Assembly: GCA_039045975.1 (NCBI GenBank)
Contig: JBCCJA010000017.1
Location: 1 to 64,000 of the forward strand
Direction of reading: 5' to 3'
From: JBCCJA01 sp039045975
GTDB taxonomy: Bacteria; Planctomycetota; Planctomycetia; Planctomycetales; Planctomycetaceae
Length of the DNA stretch: 64,000 nt
Below, in pieces: positions 38,221 to 48,400 of this stretch. The first letter of the stretch is position 1; each line of letters opens with the position of its first letter. Under the pieces are notes generated by a model that saw only the letters and a list, made by a program, of their open reading frames with translations, did no database searches and was not told the DNA's origin. Made by a program: the position numbers and the translations under genes.

Positions 38221-38288
38221 GGCTGTTTTACCCGCGGACGGCGGTGGTAATCGTCTCGGACCGCGACGTGCGACGAGACAGGCCGCCG

Positions 38289-41180
38289 TCAGTAGACGTA
38301 GACGAATTCATTACTGTTCAGCAGGACGAGGCAGACGTCGCCGAGGGCGCGGATGTGGCGGTCGATGTCTTCGGGCCGCAGGTCGGGCACGAAGTCTTCA
38401 TAAGCGAAGAGCGGTTCTTCGAACGTGAAGCGTTCGCCGGTCTTCTCTTCCAACGCGACCCGTTGGATTTTTACGGGCGGCGGCGGCTGGGGCGCCGCGG
38501 TTGTCGGCAGGCCCCCTTCGATCGTCTGCCAGTGCGTGAGGACCGCACGGGTCTCTGCGGCGGTCGGGCGTCGGGAAAGGACGAGCTCGAAGACGCGTCG
38601 GACCGCCGCCGCGTCGCGGTCTTCGAGCCGCGTGTCCGAAACGTCCCGCCACGCGCGGTCGGCGAGTGCCAACGACCGGGCGTATGAGTCCCGACTATTA
38701 AAGAGGCTGAAGACCTGCGGCGTCACGGTCGAGGCCTCGCGTCGCTCGCACGAGAAGTCGGGCCCCGGCGAATTGAAGACGTCGAACATCGGGTGCAGCA
38801 GGCCGCGTAATTTGAGGACGTATAGAGAACGTCGGTGACGCTGCTCCGGACGCGGGTTCGGAACCCAGGCCGACGCGAACGTGCCCATCACCTGCCGCGG
38901 CTGCATCGCGACCTCGAAATTAATTTCGGGCCGACACGGGATGCCGCCGACGGCGGTGTTCAGCTCGCCGGTCGCCGCGAGCGTCGCGTCCCGCAGTTCT
39001 TCGGCCGACAGTCGCCGCGGAGAGAAGGCCGCGTACGACGACCCGTACGGGTCGAGGTCGGCGAGCGATTCCGGGGCGGGGTGTCGCGTCGAACGGCGGT
39101 ACGTCTCGGACAGCATGATTTCCCGGTGCAGCGTCTTCACCGACCAGCCGCTGTCGACGAACCGCGTCGCCAGATGATCGAGCAGCCGCGGGTGGGTCGG
39201 CCGGGCCCCGGTCGAGCCGAAGTTGTTCGGGTTGCCCGCGATCGCCCGCCCGAAGTGCCACAGCCAGATCCTGTTGGCCATCACGCGGGTCGTGAGCGGG
39301 TTGTCGGCGTCGGCGACCCAGTCGGCGAACGCGGTCCGCCGGCCGTCGAGCCCGTCCGGGATCTCGGCCGTCAGTTGTCCGTCGAGCACGCTCAGCGTCC
39401 CGGGTGAGACCGTCGCACCTTCCGCGAACGGGTCGCCGCTCGTGCGGATGCACATCGGGTCGGGCTCGCCCTGCGTGCGATCTTTCGGGACACGGACCGG
39501 GGCCAAGACTTTGACCGGCTTGCGGTTGTGTCCGTTGTAGACCGACAGGGCGTATGGCTCGTAGCGCTCGAACTCCCACTGGATCCGCTGTTGCCCCTTC
39601 CCGACGACGCCGGCGAGGCCGTATTCGCGTGGCCCGAAGCCGACGAACCTTGGCGGGAACTCGCTTTCCGGGACTCCTTTTCTGATGAGTGAAGAACGGG
39701 CCTGATCGAACGGTTTCTGCGACCCGCGGTCGAGGGCCTTCTCTACGGCGTCGTCCCAGCGGACGCGCCATGCCGCGATCTGCGTCCGTTCGCTGGCGTC
39801 GGCTGCCGAGAGCCGGTCCTCGAACCAGACGTCCGAATTTGCGAGCAGCGTCTGCTGCAACTCGAAGCCGGTCCGTCGGTACTCCGCCTGCGTCCGCTCC
39901 AAGTACCGCCGTTCGTTAAAGCCGGAGCGGTTCTCGATATTAAGAAATTCGGCCTCCCTCTCGGCGAGGTGCGTCGACGCGAACACCGCCTGGATGCCGT
40001 AGTAGTCCTGCGTCGGGACGGGGTCGAATTTGTGGTCGTGGCAGCGGGCGCACTGGAGCGCGTGACCGAGAAACGTTTCGCCGACGCTGTTCGTGACGTC
40101 GTCGAGGAACCGCTGGCGTGCGATCCGCTCGACCTCCATCGAGGTCAGCTCCCACGGCCCCATGCGGAGGAAACCGACCGCGATCAGGCCCTCCGGATCG
40201 TCCGGGGCGATCTCGTCGCCCGCGATCTGTTCTTGAATAAACCGGTCGTAAGGTTTGTCGTCGTTGAACGACCGCACAACGTAGTCGCGGTATCGCCAGG
40301 CGTTGCCGCGTTCGAAGTCGTTCGCGAACCCCGACGAGTCGGCGTACCGCACAACGTCGAGCCAGTGCTGCGCCATGCGTTCGCCGTAAGGAGTCGAATC
40401 GAGCAGGCGGTCGACGACGTCGGCGAACGCGACGGTGTCGGGCCGGTCGTCTTTTAAGAACGCCGCAACGTCCGCGGGTGTCGGCGGGAGCCCCGTCAGG
40501 TCGAATGTGGCCCGCCGGATCAACTCCCGACGCGACGCCCCGGGGGCGACCGCCAGGCCGTCCGGCAAGGCGTCTTCGATCAAAAAGTCGATCGCGTCGC
40601 CCCGCGTCAGCCCGACCGGTAGGTCGACGGGCGCGACCGGCTGGTAAGCCCACAGGCCATCCAGCTTATATTTTCGGTCGGTCCACGCGTCCGACAGCCC
40701 GCCCGACGTCGCCACGGCGACCCCGTCCTCGGCGGACCATTCATCCGCATAGGCCGCATCGATCTCACGGCGTCGGGCCTCGTCGGGCCATGCCGCGCCC
40801 GCGGCGATCCATTCGTGGAGCCAGCCGAGTTGTTCCTGGGTCAGTTTTTCGGACTCTTTCGGCGGCATCGCCGAGAACCAGTCTTCGCCGCGGGCGGCGG
40901 CCAAGTAGATCGAGCTACCTTCCGGGTCCCCGACGAAGATCCCCGGCTCTTCGCTGTCGCCGCCGGCTAGGGCACCGCTCAGCGAGGTGAGGTCGATCCC
41001 GCCTTCGATCAACTCCCGGTCGGCCCCGTGGCAGGCGACGCACTTTTCGACCAGCAGCGGTGCGATCCGCCTTGTGAATAAGACCTCGGCGCTGTCGTAT
41101 TCGGGGACGTCCGTGGACGCCAGGGCGGCTTGTAAGGAAACCGTCGCCAACAAAACGGCGATCGCGACCGGCCTAGTCAA
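38289..41180 (-). CDS. PSCyt1-PSCyt2-PSD1 protein (cytochrome-type, DUF1549/DUF1553)
   Basis: This is a 963-residue exported protein. A signal peptide (about residues 1-21) is followed by a planctomycete cytochrome c domain with haem motif CVACH at residues 47-51, then DUF1549 (FDLTGLPPTPADVAAFL, LQCARCHDHKFDPVP) and DUF1553 (NRIWLWHFGRAI, FVDSGWSVKTLHREIMLS). The TTG start at 41180 overlaps the stop of the FecR/LamG gene (TTGA); the frame upstream of it is a shadow of that gene. These proteins are lineage markers with no proven function; the cytochrome motif suggests extracytoplasmic electron transfer. Confidence 0.88.
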   Translation of the reverse strand: MTRPVAIAVLLATVSLQAALASTDVPEYDSAEVLFTRRIAPLLVEKCVACHGADRELIEGGIDLTSLSGALAGGDSEEPGIFVGDPEGSSIYLAAARGEDWFSAMPPKESEKLTQEQLGWLHEWIAAGAAWPDEARRREIDAAYADEWSAEDGVAVATSGGLSDAWTDRKYKLDGLWAYQPVAPVDLPVGLTRGDAIDFLIEDALPDGLAVAPGASRRELIRRATFDLTGLPPTPADVAAFLKDDRPDTVAFADVVDRLLDSTPYGERMAQHWLDVVRYADSSGFANDFERGNAWRYRDYVVRSFNDDKPYDRFIQEQIAGDEIAPDDPEGLIAVGFLRMGPWELTSMEVERIARQRFLDDVTNSVGETFLGHALQCARCHDHKFDPVPTQDYYGIQAVFASTHLAEREAEFLNIENRSGFNERRYLERTQAEYRRTGFELQQTLLANSDVWFEDRLSAADASERTQIAAWRVRWDDAVEKALDRGSQKPFDQARSSLIRKGVPESEFPPRFVGFGPREYGLAGVVGKGQQRIQWEFERYEPYALSVYNGHNRKPVKVLAPVRVPKDRTQGEPDPMCIRTSGDPFAEGATVSPGTLSVLDGQLTAEIPDGLDGRRTAFADWVADADNPLTTRVMANRIWLWHFGRAIAGNPNNFGSTGARPTHPRLLDHLATRFVDSGWSVKTLHREIMLSETYRRSTRHPAPESLADLDPYGSSYAAFSPRRLSAEELRDATLAATGELNTAVGGIPCRPEINFEVAMQPRQVMGTFASAWVPNPRPEQRHRRSLYVLKLRGLLHPMFDVFNSPGPDFSCERREASTVTPQVFSLFNSRDSYARSLALADRAWRDVSDTRLEDRDAAAVRRVFELVLSRRPTAAETRAVLTHWQTIEGGLPTTAAPQPPPPVKIQRVALEEKTGERFTFEEPLFAYEDFVPDLRPEDIDRHIRALGDVCLVLLNSNEFVYVY

Positions 41181-42826
41181 TTCGCGGCCCCCCGTTCGTA
41201 AAGCCCGGCGATCTCTTCGCCCGACAGCGGTTCGGAGTAAATGATGAATTCGTCGATCCGCCCGTTGAAGTTCCGCACGGGGAAGGCGTGCCCTTCCGAC
41301 GGAATCCCCCAATTGCCGATCTCGCAGGGGCCGAAGGTCACGCGACGGCCCGGCCGGTGATGTTCGCTCACCTCGCGTCCGACTTCCCTTCCGTCGAAGT
41401 ACTGCACCGTTTCCCCGGTGTCGGTGTCGTACGTGACCGCGACGTGACGCCAACGCCGGTCGGCCGACGGGAAGAGCGGCGGGGAATAATAGATTTGATT
41501 CCGACGGCGTCGCTTTTTCTTCGCGTTCTCGGCGTCCGTTTCTTCGGAGTAGATGACCGAGAACATTAATCGTCCCTGTTCGTCGATCTGCCAGTGCGGT
41601 TCGCCGTCGTCGTAGCCGTCCGTCAGCAGCAAGGCGTTATATTTCCGATCGAGGCCGTCGACGCGGATCCACGCGGCCATCGTCAGGCCGTCGTACTGTT
41701 CGTCGCCCAAATTCATCCGGACACGGTCGCCAGCGCTTTTGAATTCCATCGCGGTCTTGGTCGGCCAGCGCCCTTCGACCCATCGTGACCCGACGGCCGA
41801 CCCGGCCCGCCGCGGGACACGAGGGATCGCGAAGTTATTGATCAGCCGCTTCCAGCGGTCGTCGGGCCATTCGCGGAACAGGTAGCACCCGACGATCCGC
41901 GGATCGGCCCGGACCTCCTTCATCCCGTCCCACCAATCCTGCTGGCGGCCTTCGTAGTACGACGCGAGGCGTGTTTCGAAGCCGCTGGCGGTCAGAAAGT
42001 CATCCCGGGCCGCGCCGTCCGCGGTCGATTCCGCGTCGTCGACGCCAAGGCTTTCGCCTTCGCGGACCAGCCGCATCTCGGAACCGGGCACGTGCGCCTC
42101 GACTTCCCCGTCGAAGACGTGGACCGAGACGTCGGGCCCGTCGACGTTCACGCCGAACTCGGTCCCGAGGTCGACGACCTTCATCCCCGGCAGGAGCAGC
42201 CGGAAGCCTTGGGCCGGTGGGGGCACGTGCATCGTGACGCGGCCGCGGAGGCATTCGGCCTCCCACGGGCCCGATAGTACGACTTCGGCCCTGTCGGCCA
42301 GGAGCATCGTCGCCCCGCTGTAAAACTCGATCTGTGCGACGCCAGAGAGCAGTTCCAGCCGGCCGGGCGGCAGCGAGTCGCCCTCGCGGTAGCGGACGCC
42401 GTCGGCGAACACCGCCTCGATGCCGCGGGCCAGCACCGCACAGCCGCTCACGATCGTTTCGTCGCGGTCCGGAGACTCCGTCGGTCCCGCGCTGCTTCTT
42501 GCGAAGCCGCCAGGCGCTTCTTTGTCGGCCCGCAGGCCGGCCCCGTAGCCGACCGCCAGCATCACCGCCGCGGCGAGCGAAGTCGCGATCACCCACGGGG
42601 CGACGCGGCGCCGGTCTGCGTCGCCGGCTGCCGCGACGACCTGCGGCTCGGTGGCGGCCGTGTCACTCAGCAGCCGCAACCCGGCGTCGAGATCACAGGC
42701 GTCGGTGAATTCGCCGCGACGTGCCGGCGAGCGGTCGAGCTCGTCCTGCAGGGCGGACGATTCGTCCGCGGTGAGCGACCCGTCGAGCCAACGGGAAACG
42801 AGTTCCGAGAAGTCGGCGTCGGTCAC
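41177..42826 (-). CDS. Membrane FecR-domain protein with C-terminal LamG domain
   Basis: From GTG 42826 the product is 549 residues: a short cytoplasmic N-terminal helix region resembling an anti-sigma domain (FSELVSRWLDGSLTADES), one membrane helix (about residues 77-97), a FecR domain (about residues 115-260, with VVDLGTEFGVNVDGPDVSVH) and a concanavalin/LamG domain (about residues 370-545, with RWRHVAVTYDTDTG and FNGRIDEFIIYSEPLSG). The GTGA overlap with the sigma-factor gene suggests coupling and a sigma regulator role. LamG domains bind glycans or proteins, so it may sense a surface ligand. GGAGG lies about nine bases upstream. Confidence 0.88.
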   Translation of the reverse strand: MTDADFSELVSRWLDGSLTADESSALQDELDRSPARRGEFTDACDLDAGLRLLSDTAATEPQVVAAAGDADRRRVAPWVIATSLAAAVMLAVGYGAGLRADKEAPGGFARSSAGPTESPDRDETIVSGCAVLARGIEAVFADGVRYREGDSLPPGRLELLSGVAQIEFYSGATMLLADRAEVVLSGPWEAECLRGRVTMHVPPPAQGFRLLLPGMKVVDLGTEFGVNVDGPDVSVHVFDGEVEAHVPGSEMRLVREGESLGVDDAESTADGAARDDFLTASGFETRLASYYEGRQQDWWDGMKEVRADPRIVGCYLFREWPDDRWKRLINNFAIPRVPRRAGSAVGSRWVEGRWPTKTAMEFKSAGDRVRMNLGDEQYDGLTMAAWIRVDGLDRKYNALLLTDGYDDGEPHWQIDEQGRLMFSVIYSEETDAENAKKKRRRRNQIYYSPPLFPSADRRWRHVAVTYDTDTGETVQYFDGREVGREVSEHHRPGRRVTFGPCEIGNWGIPSEGHAFPVRNFNGRIDEFIIYSEPLSGEEIAGLYERGAAN

Positions 42827-43356
42827 GAGTACGCCTCCGCCGCCAGTCGGCGTTTGACGCAACCGAGCAGCGACACCCGCAGGCGTTGCACCGCCTTGTA
42901 GATCGCCTGCTCCGAACGCGGGCTCGTCTTCGCGTAGTCCCGCACCGTGACGCCGGGACGGTGCACTGACAGGATCAACTCACGGTCGGTCGCCTCCAGC
43001 GATCGCAGGCAGCTTTCCAGGGCCTGTCTTCGTTCGGCCCCGCCCTGCAACGGAGGCTCATCCGCCTCGGCCAGCTTCTCGACGAGGGCGTCCGAAAAGA
43101 CGAGCGGGCTCCGCGCGAGCGAGCGGCGGTACTTGAGCGCCTCGAAGCGGGCGATCGTCATCAGCCAGCCGCCGAATCTGGCGGTGTCTTCCAGCTCGTC
43201 GAACTTCTTCCACGCGACGAGGCCGGCCTGTTGGGCGACCTCCTCGACGTCGTGCCATGTCGGGACCAGCCGACGCACATACGCCTTCAACGCCGATTCC
43301 TGCTCGAGCAAGAGCCGCATGAACAGTTCGTAGGCGTCCGTCTCGGGATTCGTCAC
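42823..43356 (-). CDS. ECF-like RNA polymerase sigma factor
   Basis: The protein (177 residues from GTG 43356) has a sigma70 region 2 (ESALKAYVRRLVPTWHDVEE, ARFGGWLMTIARFEALKYRR) and a region 4 helix-turn-helix (ATDRELILSVHRPGVTVRDY, then SEQAIYKAVQRLRVSL). It belongs to the short sigma factors of the Rhodopirellula/Verrucomicrobium type. It overlaps the FecR/LamG gene by four bases, so that protein is the likely partner regulator. The open frame extends to 43491; a longer start is possible, but the extra N-terminal residues do not look conserved. Confidence 0.85.
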   Translation of the reverse strand: MTNPETDAYELFMRLLLEQESALKAYVRRLVPTWHDVEEVAQQAGLVAWKKFDELEDTARFGGWLMTIARFEALKYRRSLARSPLVFSDALVEKLAEADEPPLQGGAERRQALESCLRSLEATDRELILSVHRPGVTVRDYAKTSPRSEQAIYKAVQRLRVSLLGCVKRRLAAEAYS

Positions 43357-43562
43357 GCGTTCGGGCGGTTTCTCGGCGGCGGGATGGGCCCAGTTGGCTC
43401 GGTAATCTTTGATCCGTGCAGATATGCTCCCGCAGCAGCGAGGGTTGGACAAGAAATTTCGCCCGCCGCCGGAAAACGACAAATTCGACAAGACGCGGTA
43501 GGGCGAATGCCTTCACGCCCCGCGGGTTCGCCGGGGCGCGCGACCCGGACCGACGTCCGCCG

Positions 43563-45164
43563 TCACGCCTGGGGAGGCAGGGCCGCCCGCGTCAGTTCCC
43601 CGTCGACGAGCCGCGTCAGGCCGCGGGGGTTCGCGTCGCGAAGCTCGGGCGGCAACGCGGCGTCGGGGAAGTCTTGGTAGCAGACCGGTTTCGCGAACCG
43701 GTAGATCGCCGCGTGGCCGACCGACGTGTAGCCGGAGTGCGTCGTCGCCGGATACGGCCCGCCGTGGTGCAGCGACGGGCAGACGTCGAGCCCGGTCGTG
43801 AAGCCGTTGTAGACGATGCGGCCGACGCGGCGTTCGAGCAGCCGGATCAGTCCCCCGTAGGCGGCGATTTCGTCGTCTTCGCCGTACACGGCCGCCGACA
43901 GATGGCCCTCCAATGACGCCGCGACGCGTTCCATGTCGGCCCGTCCGTCGCACCGCACGACGACCGACGACGGGCCGAAATTCTCGGTCCAGACCGGGGC
44001 TTCCGGGCCCGCGGCCGCGACGTCCGCCTCGAAGAAGACGGGGGTTACGGTCCGGCCCGTGTCGGGCCCGATCGGTGTGAACGGCTCGAACCCGTCGGCG
44101 GCGGCCAGCGTCGCGAGCCCGGTCCGGTACGCCTCGAGGATCCCGCCGTGGAGCATCGCCGCCGGCGGGACGGCGGCGGCCCGTTCTCGGACCGCCGCGA
44201 CGATCGCGTCGGCTGCCTCCCCCCGTTCGGTCAGCAGTACCGACGGGCAGGTGCAGAACTGGCCGACGCCGGTGTTGACCGACCGCACGTACTCTTTCGC
44301 GATCTCCTCCCCGCGCAGCCGGGCCGCTTCCGGCAGCACGAAGACCGGGTTGATGCTGCCCATCTCCGCGTAGACGGGGATCGGTTCAGGCCGGGCCGCG
44401 GCCGCGTCGAACAGGGCCCGCCCGCCCGCGAGAGATCCGGTGAACGCGACCGCCTTCGCCAGCGGGTGCGTCACCAGTTCCCGCCCGATGTCGTGCCCCG
44501 CCCCGTGCAAGACCGAGAACATGCCGGCCGGCAGGCCCGCTGCCGCGACGGCCTCGGCGACGACGGCGGCGACCAGTTCGCACGTCCCCGGCTGGGCCGG
44601 GTGGGCCTTCACGACGACCGGACAACGAGCCGCGATCGCCGAGACCGTGTCGGTCCCCGCGACCGAGATCGCGAGCGGAAAGTTACTCGCCCCGAAGACG
44701 ACGACCGGCCCGACGGCGTTCAGCATCGCCCGCACGTCGGGCTTCGGCAGCGGGGAACGGTCGGGCTTGCCGCGATCGATCCGGGCCTGGATCCACGACC
44801 CGTCGCGGACCACTTCGGCGAAGCGTCGGGCCCCTAGTGCCGTCCGGTCCCGCTCGTGCCGCAGCCTCGGGAGGGGTAAGGCGCTCTCGGCGTGGGCCCG
44901 ATCGGTCAACTCGTCGCCGAGCCCGACGATCCCTTCGGCGATCGCGTCGAGCAGGTCCGCCAGCACGTCCGGCGCGACCGTCTGCAACGCTGCCACGGCG
45001 TCGTCGGCGGCCCGCAACGCCCGGTCGACCTCGGCCGGCGTCGCCTCCGCGTAGGCAGGGCCGAGTGGCTCGCCCGACGCGGCCTCCTCCGCTGTGAACG
45101 CCGCCGGCCGTTCCCCGCAGCTCTCGCCCGCGATCAGGTGAAGCCCTTTCAAATCCGCCATCAT
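43563..45164 (-). CDS. Alpha-ketoglutarate semialdehyde dehydrogenase-type aldehyde dehydrogenase
   Basis: The 533-residue enzyme (ATG 45164) is an aldehyde dehydrogenase of the KGSADH/NADP type. The NAD-binding segment FGASNFPLAISVAGTDT lies near residue 155, catalytic Glu in YAEMGSINPVFVLPEA near residue 265 and catalytic Cys in GVGQFCTCPSVLL near residue 305. KGSADH is the last step of oxidative pentose and sugar-acid catabolism, converting 2-oxoglutarate semialdehyde to 2-oxoglutarate. That would fit the lactonase, GntP carrier and dehydrogenases at 17-22 kb, although the genes are about 20 kb apart. Other aldehydes are possible substrates. Confidence 0.82.
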   Translation of the reverse strand: MMADLKGLHLIAGESCGERPAAFTAEEAASGEPLGPAYAEATPAEVDRALRAADDAVAALQTVAPDVLADLLDAIAEGIVGLGDELTDRAHAESALPLPRLRHERDRTALGARRFAEVVRDGSWIQARIDRGKPDRSPLPKPDVRAMLNAVGPVVVFGASNFPLAISVAGTDTVSAIAARCPVVVKAHPAQPGTCELVAAVVAEAVAAAGLPAGMFSVLHGAGHDIGRELVTHPLAKAVAFTGSLAGGRALFDAAAARPEPIPVYAEMGSINPVFVLPEAARLRGEEIAKEYVRSVNTGVGQFCTCPSVLLTERGEAADAIVAAVRERAAAVPPAAMLHGGILEAYRTGLATLAAADGFEPFTPIGPDTGRTVTPVFFEADVAAAGPEAPVWTENFGPSSVVVRCDGRADMERVAASLEGHLSAAVYGEDDEIAAYGGLIRLLERRVGRIVYNGFTTGLDVCPSLHHGGPYPATTHSGYTSVGHAAIYRFAKPVCYQDFPDAALPPELRDANPRGLTRLVDGELTRAALPPQA

Positions 45165-45404
45165 CCGCTCCCGCCGCTCAATCCAGGGCCGACTTCGCTC
45201 TTCCGTGCCACGCCGAGCTATCGAACGGCCTGCGAATATCTACGCCGCGGCCCGGATGATCCGACACGGCACGGGAAACTCTATGAGTCGCCGCCGATAC
45301 GGGAACGGTATTCCGCCGACGTCGCGAAGGCACCGCAGTGCCGTCGCTTCGTACTGAGCCATGCACCGTGGCATGCCTCGGTGAGAAATGATCGACGCCG
45401 AGTC

Positions 45405-48400
45405 TTACGAGGCGTCCGCGGGGGCGACTTCGATCGGCTTGATCCGGAACGTTTCGACGAAGATCGCGTACAGGGCCGGCAGCACGTACAGCGTCATCAC
45501 GGTCGCGACGAGCAGGCCGAAGATCATCAGCCACGACATGCCCTCCCACAGCGGCCCGCCCGACAACGCGAGCGGCAGGAGGCCCCCGACGGTCGTCGCG
45601 GTCGTGAGGAAGATCGGCAGCAGACGCTGTGCGCCGGCGTCGGCCAGACAGTCGCGGAACTCGTCGACCGTCAGCCCGCAGATCGGGCCCTCCGTCGCCT
45701 CCTCGGCCTTCTTGGCGATCAGAATATCGGCGAATTCGATGAAGATGATCCCGGTATTGAGCACGATCCCGAACAGCGACAACAGCCCGAGTTGCGGCAT
45801 GAATCCGAGCACGCTTTCGGTGACCCACAGGCCGTAAAAAGCCCCGGTCAACGCCAGCGGCAGGGTCGACAGCACGAGGAGCGTTTTCGACCACCCGTTA
45901 TATTGGATCACGAGGATCATGATGATGAGCAAGATCGAAGTGCCGAGCGAGTTGCCCATCTGGGCCCCGGCGTCGGCGCTCTCTTCATAAGAGCCGCCGA
46001 TTTCGAGCCGGAAGCCGGGCGGCATCCTCGCTTCGATTTCTTTAATTTCGTCAGACGCCATCACGCGGCTGGCGACGTCGTTGCCCTGATAGCCGTCGAA
46101 GATCTCGGAGCTGACTTCGATCATGCGGCTGAGATCGCGACGTTCGATACGGGCCGGCTCCCAACGCGGGCGGACGGTCGCGACAGAGTTCAGCGGCAGC
46201 TTCCCGTTCTGTCCCTCGACGAACAGCGTCTGCAGGCCGCCGAGGTCGCGGCGTTCCGCCTCTGCGATCCGAAAGTAGACCGGGACCTGATGGTCGCCTT
46301 CGAGGAACGTCGTGAGTCGTAATCCCGAATAATAAGAGTTCATCGTGTCGGCGACTTCGGCGTTCGTGACGCCGGCCAGGTTCGCCTGGTCTTCGTCGAC
46401 GTCGACGAACAGCTGCAGCCCGTCGATGCCCCAGGAGTCGCGGACGTCCCAGGTTTCGGGTTGGGCCCGGACGACCGCTTTGACCTCGTCGGCGATCTGC
46501 CGCAGCTGCCCGATGTCGGCGAAGCATTCGCCGTACACGCGGATCGTGAGCGGGTCGGCCGGCGGCCCCATGACGACGCGCTTCGTCGTGACGCGTGCCC
46601 CGGTCACGGGTGCGATCCCGAGCCCCGCGTCGCCCTCGACGACGATACGGCGGAGGTCACGGATATAGCTTTCCGTGTACGCCGCGCCGTGGGTGCGGAT
46701 CAGAATCTGTGACAGGCTCGGCTCGGGATTGTTCGGGTCGACGCCGCTGGTCCAGCGGGCGCCGCCGTCGCCGGTGATCGACCGCATCGTCCGCAGCCGC
46801 TCGACGTTATTCCCGTCGGCGTCTTTGGTCGCGCTGAGGGTTTGAACAATCCGTTCGATCTCGCGCACCTTCGCGTCGGTCTCGCGGATCGTAGACGTCT
46901 CCGGCGTCGCGATCGTGACGTAGAACTGGTCCTTCTTGTCCTGCGGGAAGAATTCGCTGCTGACCGGCAGCGTGAGCGTCCAGTAGAGGACCCCGCACGC
47001 GATCGCGACGGTCACGAATTTGAACTTGATCGCCACGGACGCCGTGCGGTGATACGCGGCGAGGATCGGGCCGCGGGTCTTCTTTCCGTCCGCCGCCTCC
47101 GGCACCGGTTTCCCGCGCCTGGCGAACATCCCGAGGAGATACCCCGGCCATTCGACGGGCGCCGCGGGGAAGCCGGTGGCCGAAGGCGCTTTAATAAACG
47201 CGGCGGCGAGGATGACGCACGACGTCATCGCCAGGAACCAACTGATGAGCAGCGTCGCGGTCATCGTGACCGGCAGCGAATAGATATATTCCCGGCTCGA
47301 CCCCTGCAGGGCGATGAGCATCGGGAAGAACGCCGCGACGGTCGTCAGCGTGCCGGTCAGCATCGGGATCGTGAGGACGGTCGCGGCCTCGCAGGCCGCC
47401 TCGTCGGCCCGCATGCCGCGGCCGAGGTTCACCCGGGTCTGGTCGCAGACCTGGACCGCGTTGTCGACCAGCAGGCCGAGCGCGATGATGATCGATGCCA
47501 GCGAGATCTGTTCGAGTTCGACCCCGAAGAGCGGCAGGACGGCGATCGTCGTTAGCACGACGAGCGGAATGCTCGTCGCCATGACAAGCGACGTCCTCAG
47601 CCCGACGAACACGAACACGACGAGGATCACGATCACGATCGCCGTGACGACGTTCTCGATGACCTCGTCGATTTTCTGAGAAACGTTGTCGGACTGGTTC
47701 GACACCGGCGTGACGAACAGGTCGGGCGGCAGTGACCGGTCGACGTCCCGCATCCGTTCGATGCGGGCGATGCAGCGGTCGCAGACGTCGATGATGTTCT
47801 GGCCCGACTTCATCGTCACGCCGACGAGGATCGCCGGGAACGTGCCGTGCTCGTCGGTGAAACGGGCGATCGACGACGGCGGGTCTTCGTACGCGCGGCG
47901 GACGGTCATGCCGACGTCGGCGAGCGTGACGCGGTTGCCGACGTCGCCCGAGAGGACGCCGCCGACCGCGATCGAATTGATTTCTGCGACGGCGTCGAGT
48001 TCCCCGCCCGGCTTGACCATGAACGTGCCCGCGTCGGTCTCTATATCGCCCCCCGCGGCGACGATGTTGCGGCTCGCGACGAGCTCCTGCACCTGGCCGC
48101 TCGAAAGGCCCAACTGCGACCACGTGCCGAAGTCGGTTTCGATATAAATCGCCTCGTCTTGCACGCCGTAGCGGTCGACGTCGGCCACGCCCGGGAGGAT
48201 GCGTAACGCGTCCCGCACCTCGTCGGCATAAATTTCGAGCTGCCGCATCGAATAGCGGTACCGCGGGTCGACCTCGGTCGCGTCGCCGACCGGCCCCTGG
48301 TAGATGCCGACGATCAAGATCGACGTGTCGCCGAAGCTGTCGTTGACGACCGGGAAGACGCCGTCGGCCGGCATCTCGACGAGTTTCACCTCGGCGCGGA

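Noticed and set aside
41181..41453. N-terminal extension of the PSCyt/PSD1 frame
   Set aside because: It lies inside the FecR/LamG gene and has shadow-type composition; the signal peptide begins at the TTG at 41180.
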